Below are positions 1 to 12,840 of a stretch of 64,000 nt of DNA, in pieces. This DNA is from Opisthorchis felineus (taxonomy: Eukaryota; Platyhelminthes; Trematoda; Opisthorchiida; Opisthorchiidae), in the NCBI GenBank assembly GCA_004794785.1, contig SJOL01010029.1, positions 263,758-327,757 on the forward strand, given 5' to 3'. Position 1 is the stretch's first letter. Each line of letters starts with the position of its first letter. Below the pieces are notes generated by a model. The model saw only the letters and a list, made by a program, of their open reading frames with translations, was not told the DNA's origin and did not search any database. The position numbers were made by a program, and so were the translations under genes.

Positions 1-3000
1 TTTCTGTTGAACACATCCTTTTTTTGTAAAAAATTACTAAATATGCCAATAAATGATTGAGTTGCTGTTTGATAAGTGGGTTTTGAAAAAGAAACAAAAT
101 CACTCATTCCACAGCAGAGAGCGTTCTGGACATTCTGGACTTTATTATGACTTTTTTAGTGCGTCAAATTACTTTTAACCGTTACTAAAAGCTACGTGAA
201 GTTACAGAGTAGTTAGGTTACCAAGCATCAGTTCTATGCCTGTTACTATCAGCAAGCTATATTATCAATAAACATTCGGGTTTTGTAGTGCTGAGCACCC
301 CTTGAAATGCAGAAAATTGCAATGAATTTCTCGGGACAAACGCTATTATGACTTAGCCAAATATTCTCAGTTGTTAACTAATTTGGTTTTGTGGGAGACT
401 CAGCTGTACTGGTCTTCTTCAAGAATACCAGAAATTGCGAAGCCGGTGATGGGTTGTCGAACAGTTTTCAGCAATCTTATGAGTAGCGTGTTAGGTATTT
501 TTCTCCTCCTCATCATGTAGCATCAATTTACACCATTATACGATTGAACCAAAAACCTTGTATTGGACTTTATCGGTTCAAGAATTATGGTTTGTTTTAA
601 CGGGATAAGTACTTTCATCTCACAAAAAATGTTAGTATATTCCACTCGGAGCTTTCAGAATACAGAATACAATCAAGCAATTCCTTTCCTGTCGTTTACC
701 TTGATGTAAGTTATGAAAGTCTTACAGGTTTTAAAATGTGGGTTGGATAGTGAGAACCTCCCAGCCGGGGATCAATAAAAACGGTGCCACTTAAACATGT
801 TGCCAATCAGCTGCTCATGGCATAACCTTTCATTGTTCAACTTCCAGTTGAGTGTTAGCACGTTCGAATCTCCTCTGTGATCCGCAAGATTTGCATTGCT
901 GATGGTTATCAATAGGGGTTGGGCAGATGACGGTGCCGCCTGCATTTTCGGCATAGACGGCCTTCATTTAGAGGACAGAATCCTGGTTTATGAATGCAAA
1001 TCTCCCCACAATGTCAACAAATTTACAAAGCCATCAGTGTTTATGGTTGTTTTCAAAGATTTCAAGGCTCATAGAGAGCGCATAATTGCTGCTTATTAGG
1101 CACTTACCAAGTTCTTAGTAAAACGCAATAGTTTAGATGTTTCCGTGACCCATATAGATTGTGTATAATATTTTCCACCTGAAAAAGTTCCTTACTTTGC
1201 ACTGCGGTTATTGTGGACTTTTTAATCTCAGTTTCCCGTGGGACGGCAGTGATTGCAAATTTTGTCTGAGTTTCTTAAGTGATGGGATTAACTGAGTGAA
1301 CAAAGCCACAAAAGCCGGAAGCACTCAGATAGTATTAACTAAAAGTGCTTTTATGTATAAAACGCCGTTTGATCATTGGTTCTAGCAGCAAAGCCACCCA
1401 CAACGTTGCGAAGTACTTTGTTGTATTCACTTGAGTTGCTTAACATTTTGGGCTGGAATCTACACTACTGAGTGAATCTGTTTAGAGCGATACTCCAGCA
1501 AGCCGAGGAAAACGAAGCGTGGTGTCACATGTCATTTGTACTATTTCTAGTGTCTAGTGATCTTGGATTGTTAAGTGTTTGATTAAGGGCACAGAATGAT
1601 AGGGCTGATGTTTCGATCTTGGAGGAAAATCCAATTACTCATGGATTCTGTAGACAATGATACCACTCAGTGAATGGTAAAAGTTGTGAAAAGTATATAA
1701 CTAAATAGTTGATCGGATTTGTCAGTATTCCTTCCTAACACTCTAATAATGTGATGGGCCACTAATGGATTCATACTAACTTGCAATTCTCGGAACTATC
1801 AGTTCCGGTCTACCAAACTCTTCGGGACCATGGTTGAGTGATTTTGTGATAGACGCAACTGCCAGACATTGGTTGTAGGTGGATAGGAGATAGCAGGTGA
1901 GCCGTGGAGGTTTCGCACGTGACAAATATTCAAATCAGGGTGTAAATTTCTATCCAAGATGATAAAATGAAAGTCTTTAAATTTTTGCAGTGAATTTGAG
2001 TACGGGATGTGTGGAAAATCCATTCTTGATGACCAAAATGGGACTGGCCTTGGTTTGAAACCATCTGCAGCAAAGCTTTCTTTTAGCGGCTGTGATTTAC
2101 AACAAATTTATATAATAATGTGAGTAAATAAAATTCATCTTATGTCCGATATTAACTGAGGCTTAGGTCCCAATTTGTAGTACGGGCGAAATTTTGCGAC
2201 TTTGATATTCATTAGTTCAGTTTGGAAAGCTGCTAAAAGAGTACAAAACACTTGGTCAAAAGGCCTGACAAACTTTTGGTCGTTTTCTTCTATAAAGATT
2301 TATGTGCAACGGGTAGATATGAAAAATTAAGCGAAAACAGGCTTTACGGGGCGCAACTATGATTAAATTGGGTTTACGTGGTCACAGTGGATTTGCAGTT
2401 GAGACCCAGCACAGCGTTACGTCGGTTGTCATGAAGATCAATACAGCTATGTTATGGTATTCCTCTCATTGTAAGTAAAGCACACAAATGGATGGTAGGT
2501 TGCTGACTTGCAAGTCACACAACAGTAGATGTCGGCCTCAAAGTACGCTAACCGGTGTTCAGAATTTCCCCAACCCGGAGACATCCGATCATACAGGTGT
2601 ACAGGTTGCTTAAGAATCCTGTGTTGTTCTTGTGTGACCATTGGCCTATTCACGCGAACGAAACGGAATGAATGGAAATGACACAGTGACACGTTAAGTG
2701 ATCCAGGAAACTCCATAAAAAGTCCTGGCATGATAGTAAGTATTTCGCATTATTTTGTGACACCTAAAAACCTTCACTACAATAATTTTTGACTAACTTT
2801 TAATTAGTCACTTATTGAATATGTCCTTAACTGTGAAACCAAAATGGATTACTTAATGACATTCTTGGGCGAGAATGAAAATGGATCGTAGTCGAAAGTA
2901 GTGTACAGAGTTGAAATGTTTAAAAAACCTGCGTGTTACATACGCTACTTTATTCAGCACATGGGAATGGTGCTTTGTATAGACACAATAATTCCACAAT

Positions 3001-3995
3001 AATTCGCGCGTTTTAGTCAAGGTTTACTTTCTTTCAGTCGTAGAACAGAAAATTCACAGAGATATTGGATCGTCAACTTTACCGGTTATTCTCAAACCAG
3101 TTAAGTAGTGAATATCTTCGTGGCTTTTTTGCGGCACCCTTGGTTTTCTACGATGTTATTGTTCTTCCATTTCATTGAAGCAGTTGTTAAAATTGCGCAG
3201 TAGGTGTTGAATAACCAGCGCTTTAACGCCTACATCGTCTGTTTGGCGCTTAAAATGTCATATAAGCCATGTAACTTTTCCTCGCGGTCCCAGAAGTGGC
3301 AACGCTTAATCTGTTGCTTTCTGAGTTACCTCAGAATAGGATAGAATGATAAAGGATGAGGCAAAACTACGTACATGTGCATAGACCAGCACAAAGTATA
3401 ATTGATACACACCCGAGTTTACTTATGGGATTTTTGCGTCACTGCACCTGCGGTGTTTCTGAATTCGGTCTGGTGTTTTTGTGAGCTAAGTGCGTGCATT
3501 CGATATGTTGTCTAACGTAGTTACGAATATTTTTTAGGCATAAACAAGCTAGATATGCAAATTGGCATCAGCGGACTGCTGTGCATTTTAGTGGAGTCCC
3601 GTTATGTTCTGTGTTGTGCAAGTCCTTTCAAAATGCTTTTGGTGGTGTTGGTACTCATTTTAATTTAAGAATTGTAGTACAGTTGGTTCCGGAAATAAGC
3701 ACACGTACAGGATGTTCATATATCTAACCGATTTCCTACTTAACATCTGTAGCATCTTGTTTTGAGGGTTTACCGAGGCACACATTGTGGTCCTAAAGAA
3801 TTCCGTGCATGCCAGCTCCGAATTTCAACCCACCTTCGCGGAAATCGAGACTGGAGAAGACAGTGTCACCGCCGGTGTCTTCGCTTAACTAGTGGGCTCA
3901 CCGTTAAAGTTCTGCTTGAGGCGACTTATTTTGATTTCAAAAGAAAATGTGGTTGTGTGGCTCTGACAAAATAATGATTCTGACCCACTTTCTCA
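1..3995. other. No recognised gene except a weak fragment
   Basis: Apart from the 961-830 candidate I see nothing supportable. A plus-strand frame at 3767-3888 after TTGTTTTGAG looks mildly protein-like (FTEAHIVVLKNSVH) but is only about 40 codons long. Confidence 0.5.
830..961 (-). CDS. Possible exon fragment with a PDCD2-like cysteine motif
   Basis: A minus-strand frame of 44 codons starts after a possible acceptor (TCTGTCCTCTAAATGAAG) and ends at TGA. It contains YAENAGGTV and then CKSCGSQRRFE. The C..CGS.R.FE motif preceded by a Tyr/Gly-Gly block is characteristic of the C-terminal domain of PDCD2/PDCD2L proteins. The residues after FE (RANTQLEVEQ) do not follow the family's usual QLMPQLL, and the stop comes immediately. 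It is therefore either a decayed fragment, a mispredicted 3' border or a chance match. No companion exon was found. Confidence 0.22.
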   Translation of the reverse strand, partial: AVYAENAGGTVICPTPIDNHQQCKSCGSQRRFERANTQLEVEQ

Positions 3996-4165
3996 GTATA
4001 AGATGGCTCAGCGGTTAAGGCTTAAACCTGGGCATCTTGAGTGCTCCTGCAGAGCTTTGGGCATTCTGGCACTATCTCAGCCCTCCTTGCTTCTGTCGCG
4101 CAGTATGGCACCTAGGCACCGAAAGAGTGTTATAGCCGGACGATTATCATTTTTATGCCTCCTCA
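3996..4165 (+). mobile_element. tRNA-derived SINE, copy 1
   Basis: The head AGATGGCTCAGCGGTTAAGG resembles a tRNA box A region. The body shares CATTCTGGCACTATCTCAGC, CCTCCTTGCTTC and GGCACC.AGGCACCGAAAG with the copy at 10.8 kb. It ends in an A/T-rich tail (GATTATCATTTTTATG). Box B is poorly preserved. Its open frame (4003-4269) is the SINE and not a gene. Confidence 0.85.
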
Positions 4166-7100
4166 GCAAGGAAAGCAAGTCGCTAGGACCTTCTCAAAGG
4201 TTTGTTATTGTTGTTGTTATTGGATCCTTCCAAAGATGTAGCTGCGAGTCCACGAGGCAGCCATTATGATCTAGCCATAGCACTGTTCCTGAGGAGTAAA
4301 GAAGGACTGATTGCTGTTGCCTTCGTTTTCACTCGAAATTCTTTGTAGTAGGTCATGATAAGTAACATTTATCCAAGCGGTATTTATTACATCCTTATTA
4401 AAAAGCAATCTTCTGACAACTGTTTTATTCCAGTGTGAGGTAACGTTCCATATAAACCTCTGCATTCGGTACATTCCCGAAGCACCTTGTAGGTCACACT
4501 CGATCTCCGTGTTCTAAGAAATGCTTAATAAATCTGTGGCACTGAAAATAAGTTGAAGTCGTCCGTTTTCTGAAGTATACATAGAGCCTATTAGAGAGAG
4601 CACTTGCACATACAACTGACACCCCGCAGGGAAGTTTCATCACTTTGGTATTAAAAGTACATAAACCTTATCAAAAATTTAAAAAAAATGACACGTTGCT
4701 CTTGATCATATGGCGAAAAAAGTGACTCCGATTACATCAACACACTGTTCTCATCTGGCTGGTGTTTGCACGCTCATGAGTTGACGACTGTGAGCATTTC
4801 CACGTCCATATACTAATTAATGTTTTTCAGGTTCTTCTTACGATAAAAATAACGTTTCATATGCGGTGCCAATCTTATTCCCGTTCAACAGCCTTAAAAA
4901 TATGTTGAGCTACTTCGATTTGCACACGTTTCTGGAGATTATGGATAATGTTGAGCACTGCGGACTATAGAAATCTACTTCCAAAAGAGACCTTGGAGGA
5001 AACACCAGCCTCCAATACAATCCATTGCCAAAATCTACTGTCACATCCATACTAACGTTTCCATATTCACAGTTGTCCCTCTTTACCCGCTAAATGGTCA
5101 ACAATACTGTGTCTCGAGAAAGGACGTTCCCTTAGAGTTGAGGGTGAAAACCTAATGTTTTGTGGGTGAGCACTACAAAACCACTCGTTTGAAGCATGGA
5201 GATCCTAATTCAAAAGACTTTAAATTTCCCCAGAACCGGTTAATCTAGCCAACGAAATCTAAACTGGAATCCAGAATTCTAGTGTTACTACACAATAAGT
5301 TTTGAGCTTACTCTTAACTTGCATACTTCGACATCAAGCTTCCCAGTTCAGGCCGTAATAAGCCAGCTATCCTAAAATACTAGCCAAACAGTTAACAGTT
5401 TTACCAAACTAATTCTTAAATGCTAGCGGACAGATTCATCATTCAAAAATGGTATAATCTGGCGCCTACCTGTGGTGCATTGGTGAAGAAAGGACGTGAC
5501 GATTAGACGAAAGCGGGATGGTAGAGGAATTCTGGCAACATACTCTTGAGTTTTTACGAAGAGCAAATCGACAGATCACTGTTTTGAGGAGTCGCAAGAA
5601 ACACGCATGTACATTAGGTCAAAGTACCTCACTGTCAGCGGGCTTTACTCAGCATCCATTGCGCACCTTATCTAGCACAAGCTGAGTTCAGGCGAACAAA
5701 ATTATGCTGTCATTCAGCTAAGAAATAAAAGCATACTAACAACTGGGGTCAGCAATATGCAATGTTGTGATGAGTTTCTAAAGCCGTGGGAAGTGAATAA
5801 CGTGGGCCTCCGTTATGAAGTCAAGGGCATTTAACATCTTTCAGACTGTAGCCGTTTCTGTTTAGATTCGCCGTGTATGGCCGTTTCCCCACAGACTTGC
5901 GTCAACAAGGCTGCGAAATGAAGAAGGACACCTCTGGTAGTAGATTCTTTGGCAAAGATATTCACCCTAAGTTTTCACAATTGTTTTCGTACTATCCCAT
6001 TGTTTGATCTCAAAACAGTTCACCCCCTGAAAGGGACTAGAGTGCCGGTTTTTCTACAGTGTTATCTTTTGCAAAAATTACAGTAATACCAAAAAAACTG
6101 ACAATCTGACACAGTTTTCGAACCAGACGTAGTGTCTAATTGCATCTGTTGGATCAAGCAAGGCAACCTAATAGCCTTTTACTCTTAATGTATCTCAACA
6201 CAATGTTACTAACAAAGCAAAGAGATGAGTGCCCTATTTCCATCGGGGCCAATCGCTCTGCGTTTCAAATGCTTGGTAAGCATGTATGTCTAACACCATT
6301 AATTCCAGTTCTGCGCGACGCAATAGAAACTGGACTTTTGATTCTGGTTTATTTTAACTTTTGGTTGATTGAATTTTGCCCGTTTTCTTGTTTTGACGAA
6401 CTACATTTCCGCGTTGTGAAAGCCAGAGTCAAAATGACAAACCACATTTACAAATACGTAATTAGACTGTAGGGAATTACGAAAACGTTTTTTGTTTTCC
6501 CAGTAGATAGAAAGTTCCTCCGGATTTCTAATTGCAAAATTCTCACAATGATTAATATGCCAGTTTGAAGAAGGATGGCGAAAATCATAATGTTGAATGG
6601 ACTTTGGAGAGATTCGTTCTTTTGCTTGTTAAAAACTTACGATAAATCCATTAATTAACTTCGCTGGGTTTGATAACTCTTTTGTAATAAGAACTGTAAA
6701 ATTTTCTATATAGTGAGGCCGCAAAACCTCTGACCACTAATAAACACTTGTATTGAATAAAGCTAAATTTAAAAGCAAAACAGGCAATACAAGCAAACTG
6801 GTATTACTCCAAACTGTCATCTCCACTTTATACTGAGCATAAGATTTGGAACTAAAGTCGTCAACGCCCCCAAACTCACTCGCCCTTAGTGGTATCACAG
6901 GAATTTAATCCCTAAAAGCCGTGTAATGACCGAACAAATCCTATTTTGTTTGAGCTACTTTCACTGGTTATTACTTTAACCATTTTATTTCAACCTTATT
7001 TTAATATTTGCAATAATTTTTCGCTGGATTTCAGGCATTTGAGATATGTAGTTACGAATGTGGCTTAGCCGAACTTGCATTTAATTGCTTTGAACAAGAA

Positions 7101-10100
7101 GAATTCAGATACAGTATGTAAGCCTATACGGAAAATGCGAAAAGTAAGAAGCCATAAAGATGTTTTCTTCGTCTTAGGCACTCCGTTTTAGACATCTCTT
7201 TAGGAGGGTGCGAAAACCTAATGTTGAATCGGGATGGACTTTTCACTGGAAGAGTCCGTGGAATATTGTTGTCTAATGCATGGATATTTTTGACATAAAA
7301 AAAGTGGCTGATAAAATGCATAATATTCTCAAATTTACAGGAGAGCAACTACTTGCGTTACGTTTGCATAATCGTATGGGACACATTTAATTGGCTAAGT
7401 GGTTTATTGATTCGCGCAGAGTTGTCATTAGGATATAATCAAAACATAGATCGAGTCCAATTTGAGTACAGATTTTGAGAAAGCTTTTATAGCGACTGTT
7501 TGTCAAGCAAAAGAGAACCGTAAGTGTTCACAAAGAATGAATAAATAGAAATAAATTAATGAAGTAGTACTACAGCATCGTGTTTGAAAATTCGGAATCT
7601 GTCAGTTTTAGCTTGTTTTTTTTTGGAAAACGTCAGTCACTTATCACGAATTCGTTCAATGAATTTTACCTATGCTCTGTCACTCCTGCCAAACGGACTT
7701 CGTTTGCATCATCTCGGGGGAATAGCTCATTTTATGGACATTGTATAAAGTGTGCTTATACAGTGTTGTAGGAGGTTGAAGTGGCCTAGAACTGGATCTC
7801 AAGCCAAATGGGCGTGCAAAGCCTAGATGATTCCTAGTTAAATTTTCCCCATGTAGTTTCCAGTCAGCCGTAAAAAAACAGTACTTCGGATACAGTTGTT
7901 TTACACAGTCAATTCACTAGCGAAACGACCGTGTTTATGTTCGTTGAGGATGAGCAGGGAAGGAATATATGATCCTGACTCATCAAAGGTGAAATAGAAC
8001 CCAAGCCATACGCAGCGATTAGGTATCCAGATAAGACAAACCCTTTCAGATGTGGGTAGCTAAACGCTCATCCAACGAATGTTGCTGTATCATCTTGGCA
8101 CATGCAGATACAAACAGGTATTTGTTTTTTAAAGTAAGCGACCACTTTCTCTAACGCCTAAGGAGCGGAAAAAGGAATCCCCAGTCATTTCACAATAAGT
8201 CAGTGGACTTGGATTTGAGCGACGTGATGTCTAAGCGCTTAGACACGGAGTAGTTAACCAGGTTGGCAATGTAATGAAAAGTGTTTACTACTGCTGTTTT
8301 CTCCTGAGTAGACTGCCTACAAAAGCATGCATTGATGCTAAATACATTTTTTTTGCTTGTTATAACTAACTTATCGAGATATGAATAATATGCGCACATT
8401 TAGCTGACCCTATTTGGGGAGTGGAAATTATTTGCACATTCATTGCCGATCGGATCATGGGTCTCAGTGCCATTAACAGCTCCCGGGAAAACGTAACCAC
8501 TGGGATTATCTCGGCTGACAACATAAACAGTATTTTCTCAAATAAGTACGGCTAGTTTTAGGATATCTGACTTCCAGCACACTATTATTTGGGCGTTTCG
8601 CTGACTGGCCCGGATCAGGAACATAATTTTGCTACTCCTAGATGTCAGTAGCATACGTACGTTGTTTATGTGTGGACAACAGCTAACGCCAGAAGGTTAG
8701 AGTAAAATGCACAATGACTTTGCTACTTGTGGTTTCTACTACTTTATGGATCTTTTGGGGAGTTAACTCGAGCAAGGCGTCGTGCCTGATTATTGGGGCC
8801 CCATTATCCTAGGCTGCATCCTGGGATCTATGAGATCCTGATGAAGACGAAAAACTGGTCTACCTGAAAAGGTTTACGTCTTTGAAGCAGCGTTCTAACC
8901 CTTAGAAAAATCCATCTTGCACGAAAGACGTCCGTAAACTAAACAGTTTTTTGTTTTAATGACGCCTAGGAGAAGTCACAAGGGTTCGTAAACTAGGCAA
9001 AAGGAAAACGTGGGTAACGGGTGATGAGGGAATATTAAAATCATATCTGGATTGCACAAAGTTGTTTGCTACTGGACTAGTGCTGATGTCTTGCCTGTTA
9101 GATGGAGGCACTGATCAGCCTCTCCAGCGAGAAATGGAGCTTATTTTTGCAAAACGCAGTTTAAGGGTCCCCACGAATAATTCTTTCACTCGCACTGGAT
9201 GCGGCAGTAAAAAGATTTCTACACATAAGTTAAACTTGACAACTTTAGTGTGAGCGTCATGCACTCAAATTTTATACAGTCGTATGTCCTAAAGATTATT
9301 TTACACGGAAATTTTGGGTTCCAGGTTGCTTCAGCTGTGATTGGAATCAAGTACTCTCGGATATACTAAGTGCCCATTGTGGCACTCAAGTCTAAAAGCT
9401 ATGCCGTAGAACAGCATAAAGTAATCTAAATGATTGGTTGGCCTCATAAATTGATTTGGTGTTTAGCATTGTTTGGTCCAGAGTACACTTGCGCGTAGCA
9501 GAGAAACCATAGGCGGTTTGCTTGAAGTCGGGTGTAATGTTACGTGCAGGACGTAAATCCGAGGGAGTATAATCGGCTGGAAAACACGCTCAGACCTTTG
9601 ACAGTCAATACCCAGCCAGTGCGTAATGGTCTAACGGCGAGCATCAGCGTTAGGTTTTTTACCAAGGCGCTGGTCCTATTTGTTAATTTCGCAGGGAGTT
9701 AGTCACCTTCGCGCTCCATTTTTCGGTTGCTGAGTTGTTTCGAAACGCAGTTACGGACCATTCGTTTTACGTGACCTGATTAGCATAAAGGTACAGTCAA
9801 CGTGTATCTATTCGGAACTTTGCTGTTATGGATTTGATCTGCCAACCGAAACCGAAGGACTCTGAGCTGGCATAGTAGATAAAATTTGACAGACCCTATA
9901 AGTCGCTCTCACTGTTGCGTCCATATATAGTGGTGTGAATAGTACAACAGTCCAGTGTACTGTGATTTTAGTGTCCGCGCGCAAATTTTGGTTGCTCATA
10001 AGGTTGATGAAGTTTTGTAGAAATGAGCGTTTGTACATATTTGGACGAAGGCTAAATGCTGCCAAGAAAGACGTTGTGGTGATTAGTTGCTGCTCCGCCT

Positions 10101-10811
10101 GGGAAGGGGCAAATAAAGCACACCCACTCCAGAAAGAACCTCGCGGACAACTGACTTGTACAGCTTCGTTTCAACCATGAGAGGACATTTCTGTCAAGAA
10201 TATGGTGAACTTCTTCATCTTGGAATTGGGAAATGTTTCTGAATAAATTGTAAACAAAGAGGCTGAGGCTCCTTTATGCTCTATAGGAATCGCTCCGCAA
10301 GAGATTTCCTGAAAGGTAATTGCTAATGCTGACTTGATTTCTGTCTCAGCGAAGCTTGTGGAAGATGATCTACTTAGCTACTCTGCTTCCTGAATCAAAA
10401 GCTTTGTGAAATCTGCTAGCAAGTTGCTTTCGTTGTCAAACTTCCTTTGCAAACAATGTGCTGCAAAGGAGAGGTCAGTCGCGCAACGTCCGGTTCAAGG
10501 TCTAAGTGGTTGTCTAGAGATAACTTTGAAGGATATAAGCTTTTAGCTGATTGAGCATGATGAATACCATGGCTCCAGCTGCAGCGCGCAAAGAACTGAT
10601 TTGTTGATAGGTGTGCATTTCCCGCTGGCCTCCATTGCTTTTAAACATTGGCGTGATTGTGGCGTCTTTTAGCTTGTGTTGGACATTTTAAGGCCTCCAG
10701 CTTGTAAGTCGGGAGGAATATTTAGCTTTTAATACTTATCTATCTAGCTTGTGGACTCTGCCGCTAGAGCTTCCTCTCCATTTGCTTTTCCGATTCACAG
10801 TTCACCCCAAA
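4166..10811. other. No recognised feature
   Basis: AT-rich sequence with only short open frames. No repeat copy, tRNA or splice-bordered conserved frame was recognised. Confidence 0.5.
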
Positions 10812-11000
10812 GGGCGAGATGGCTCAGCGGTTAGAGCGCAAATTTATGACCGGAAGGTTTATGGTTCGAACCCAACATCTGCCTCACGACTTCCCCTCTC
10901 CAGGCTTGGGCAACCTGGCAGTATCCCAGCCCCCGTGCTTCCTTTTGGTGGCATGGCAGTTGGGCACCGAAAGGGTGTTAGAGATGAACGATTTATTTTT
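10812..11000 (+). mobile_element. tRNA-derived SINE, copy 2 (best preserved)
   Basis: This copy has box A (GATGGCTCAGCGGTTAGAGC) and box B (ATGGTTCGAACCC), the internal RNA polymerase III promoter, about 35 nt apart. A body follows with CTCCAGGCTTGGGCAACCTG, GCAGTATCCCAGCCC, and GGCATGGCAGTTGGGCACCG, then a T/A-rich tail. It faces an inverted copy immediately downstream. Confidence 0.93.
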
Positions 11001-11024
11001 TATATCGTCCTTCACTGCTCAGCC

Positions 11025-11244
11025 TTAACGGATGGATTACGAAGATCCATAATAAGAATAATCGTTCGGCTGTAGCACCCTTTTAGTGCCTAGCTGCCAT
11101 GCTACCCGAAGGAAGCAAGAGGGCTGGGATATTGCCAGGCTACCCAAGCCTAGGCAGGAGAAGTAGAGATGCAAAGATCGGGTTCGAACCACAGATGTTT
11201 CTGTTAGTAAATTTGCACTCTATTCACTGAGCCATATCTAAAGT
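11025..11244 (-). mobile_element. tRNA-derived SINE, copy 3 (inverted)
   Basis: On the minus strand it reads ATATGGCTCAGTGAATAGAG (box A), GTGGTTCGAACCC (box B), then CTAGGCTTGGGTAGCCTGGC, ATATCCCAGCCCTCTTGC, GGCAGCTAGGCACTAAAAGG and the tail CGATTATTCTTATTATGG. It is the same family as copy 2, in opposite orientation and tail to tail with it. Confidence 0.92.
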
Positions 11245-12546
11245 CCACGCCATCGGAGAATTAGTACAACTAAGCACGACTGCCGAAATTTGTGTTACAT
11301 GTCAAAAAGTGCGCTTTTCCACAACTAGCGTGTTTTCGGACGTACTAAGATTCTTGGTTTTTGGAGTTCCGGGCAAGACTGAACGCCATGTGAAGTACAA
11401 CATGAAAACTTTAAAGTAAACCCCACACGCTGATTGCATTTGACTGCCAACTGATTTCAGGAACACACCGATCAGGAGACATGATGGCAGACCAAACAAA
11501 GGCGTTGGTTAGTGCTTTTCCAGGTTTCGGTTTCTGTTGGTCAGATTAGGCGTTTACATGTTCGTTTCTCAAAGCCTAGTTTGGAGTTGAGATCATTCAT
11601 GAGCAGTAAGCAGTCAACTGACCGAATGAATTGATGACATTAACAACTGCTGGCAAAATTTCTCCCTGTCAACAGCTAGTTGAACAGGTACATTGACCAA
11701 AGTTACGAAAGTCCTCTTAACAGTTGAAGTCGCATCGTCACTACGCTGCAATAAAACAGCTTGCATCAGTCATTATTGTTCAACTACAAATCCTACTCCA
11801 CCTCCCAATCGAGAATCCAGTGAAATTTCAAAATATTGGGCTGTGTAACCAGTATCCCGGTGAGGAAAGCAAACTTGGGGTGATGGTTATAATTGGCCAA
11901 ACAGGAGAACAATCAGATGGTCTATTGCAGCATTTCATTTATAAACTGATAGTCTGCTTGGAGCCCAAAAAGAGAACTTAAGAGTCAATGAACCTTTTAT
12001 AACTTTTTTGCTGTTTAAAATGCGTGTGCTTAGCACGTTCTGATGATTCGCGACGTGCGCATTCGTACTGAGAACCGGTTTCCGACTTGTTTACTTTCTC
12101 GTTACCTTGCATGCACATTTTGGAAAATTCTCGCATGTCGCCTACGCTGCGCGTGAGCTGCACCAATATTGTTCAAAGGGCCGTAGATGAAAGCGCGCAA
12201 CAGTGATTTGGATACCCGTGGGCAAAACAAATTTCCTCATCTGTGAAAGTCAATAAAAGCCTGATACTCATCACGCGAATTTGCTACCCCGAATTTCGAG
12301 GTATGAATAGATGAAATTCTCAACATACATAAGCTTTGCATTCAAACACTGAATACATAAATAAAAATACTAAAGTGTACAATAACAAACTGCAGGTTGT
12401 AGTGGAACCGAAACTGTCACAAATGCAAAGAGAGTGAGCACCGATTTTAACGTTTTTGCTATCTTGTACGGCAACCAAAGACCAAATTGCGAATGTCAAT
12501 TCTGACTTTTGTGAAATGTCTTACAAAGGTGTGCATGATTTCGTGC

Positions 12547-12840
12547 CTAAGAAGCTGTGCAATCTGAACAGCCAAAATGTTTATGGCGAACTGTCATTAA
12601 TCCTCGTGGAACTCGTGATAGGTACGAAGACAATGGCCTGGATTTGAAAAGCTCAGAGAAACTAGGAATTTCATCCTTCTTGATAGTCATCATTTTTGAG
12701 TTGGGGGATGGTTTACTGACGCAGGAGTTTTCAACAGTTTTCTCCAAAGACAGGTGATACGGCTCATTTCTCCAGTCAGTGAATTTTTTCGCGACTGATT
12801 CTTCGTCTACCAAGTTAAGACCATTCAAGCCAATAAATAG
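12547..12840 (-). CDS. Unrecognised possible terminal exon
   Basis: This frame of 97 codons plus TAG directly follows a good acceptor (GATTTTCTGTCTAG). The product is charged and Ser-rich with two Lys/Glu segments (ESVAKKFTDWRNE, TIKKDEIPSFSELF) and CSDC near the C-terminus. No family was recognised. It could be the tail of a gene on the minus strand whose other exons include 18117-17689 or 20862-20628, but no link is shown. Confidence 0.28.
   Translation of the reverse strand, partial: LFIGLNGLNLVDEESVAKKFTDWRNEPYHLSLEKTVENSCVSKPSPNSKMMTIKKDEIPSFSELFKSRPLSSYLSRVPRGLMTVRHKHFGCSDCTAS

Noticed and set aside
3767..3888. Short plus-strand frame after TTTTGAG, ending in TAA
   Set aside because: Only about 40 codons with no motif and no supporting downstream signal, too short to annotate as a gene.
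10817..10890. Functional tRNA gene at the SINE head
   Set aside because: Boxes A and B are present, but no acceptor-stem or anticodon-arm pairing was evident and the sequence continues into the shared SINE body.
10749..11075. Plus-strand frames overlapping 10.8-11.0 kb
   Set aside because: They translate the SINE (box A/B region) and not a gene.
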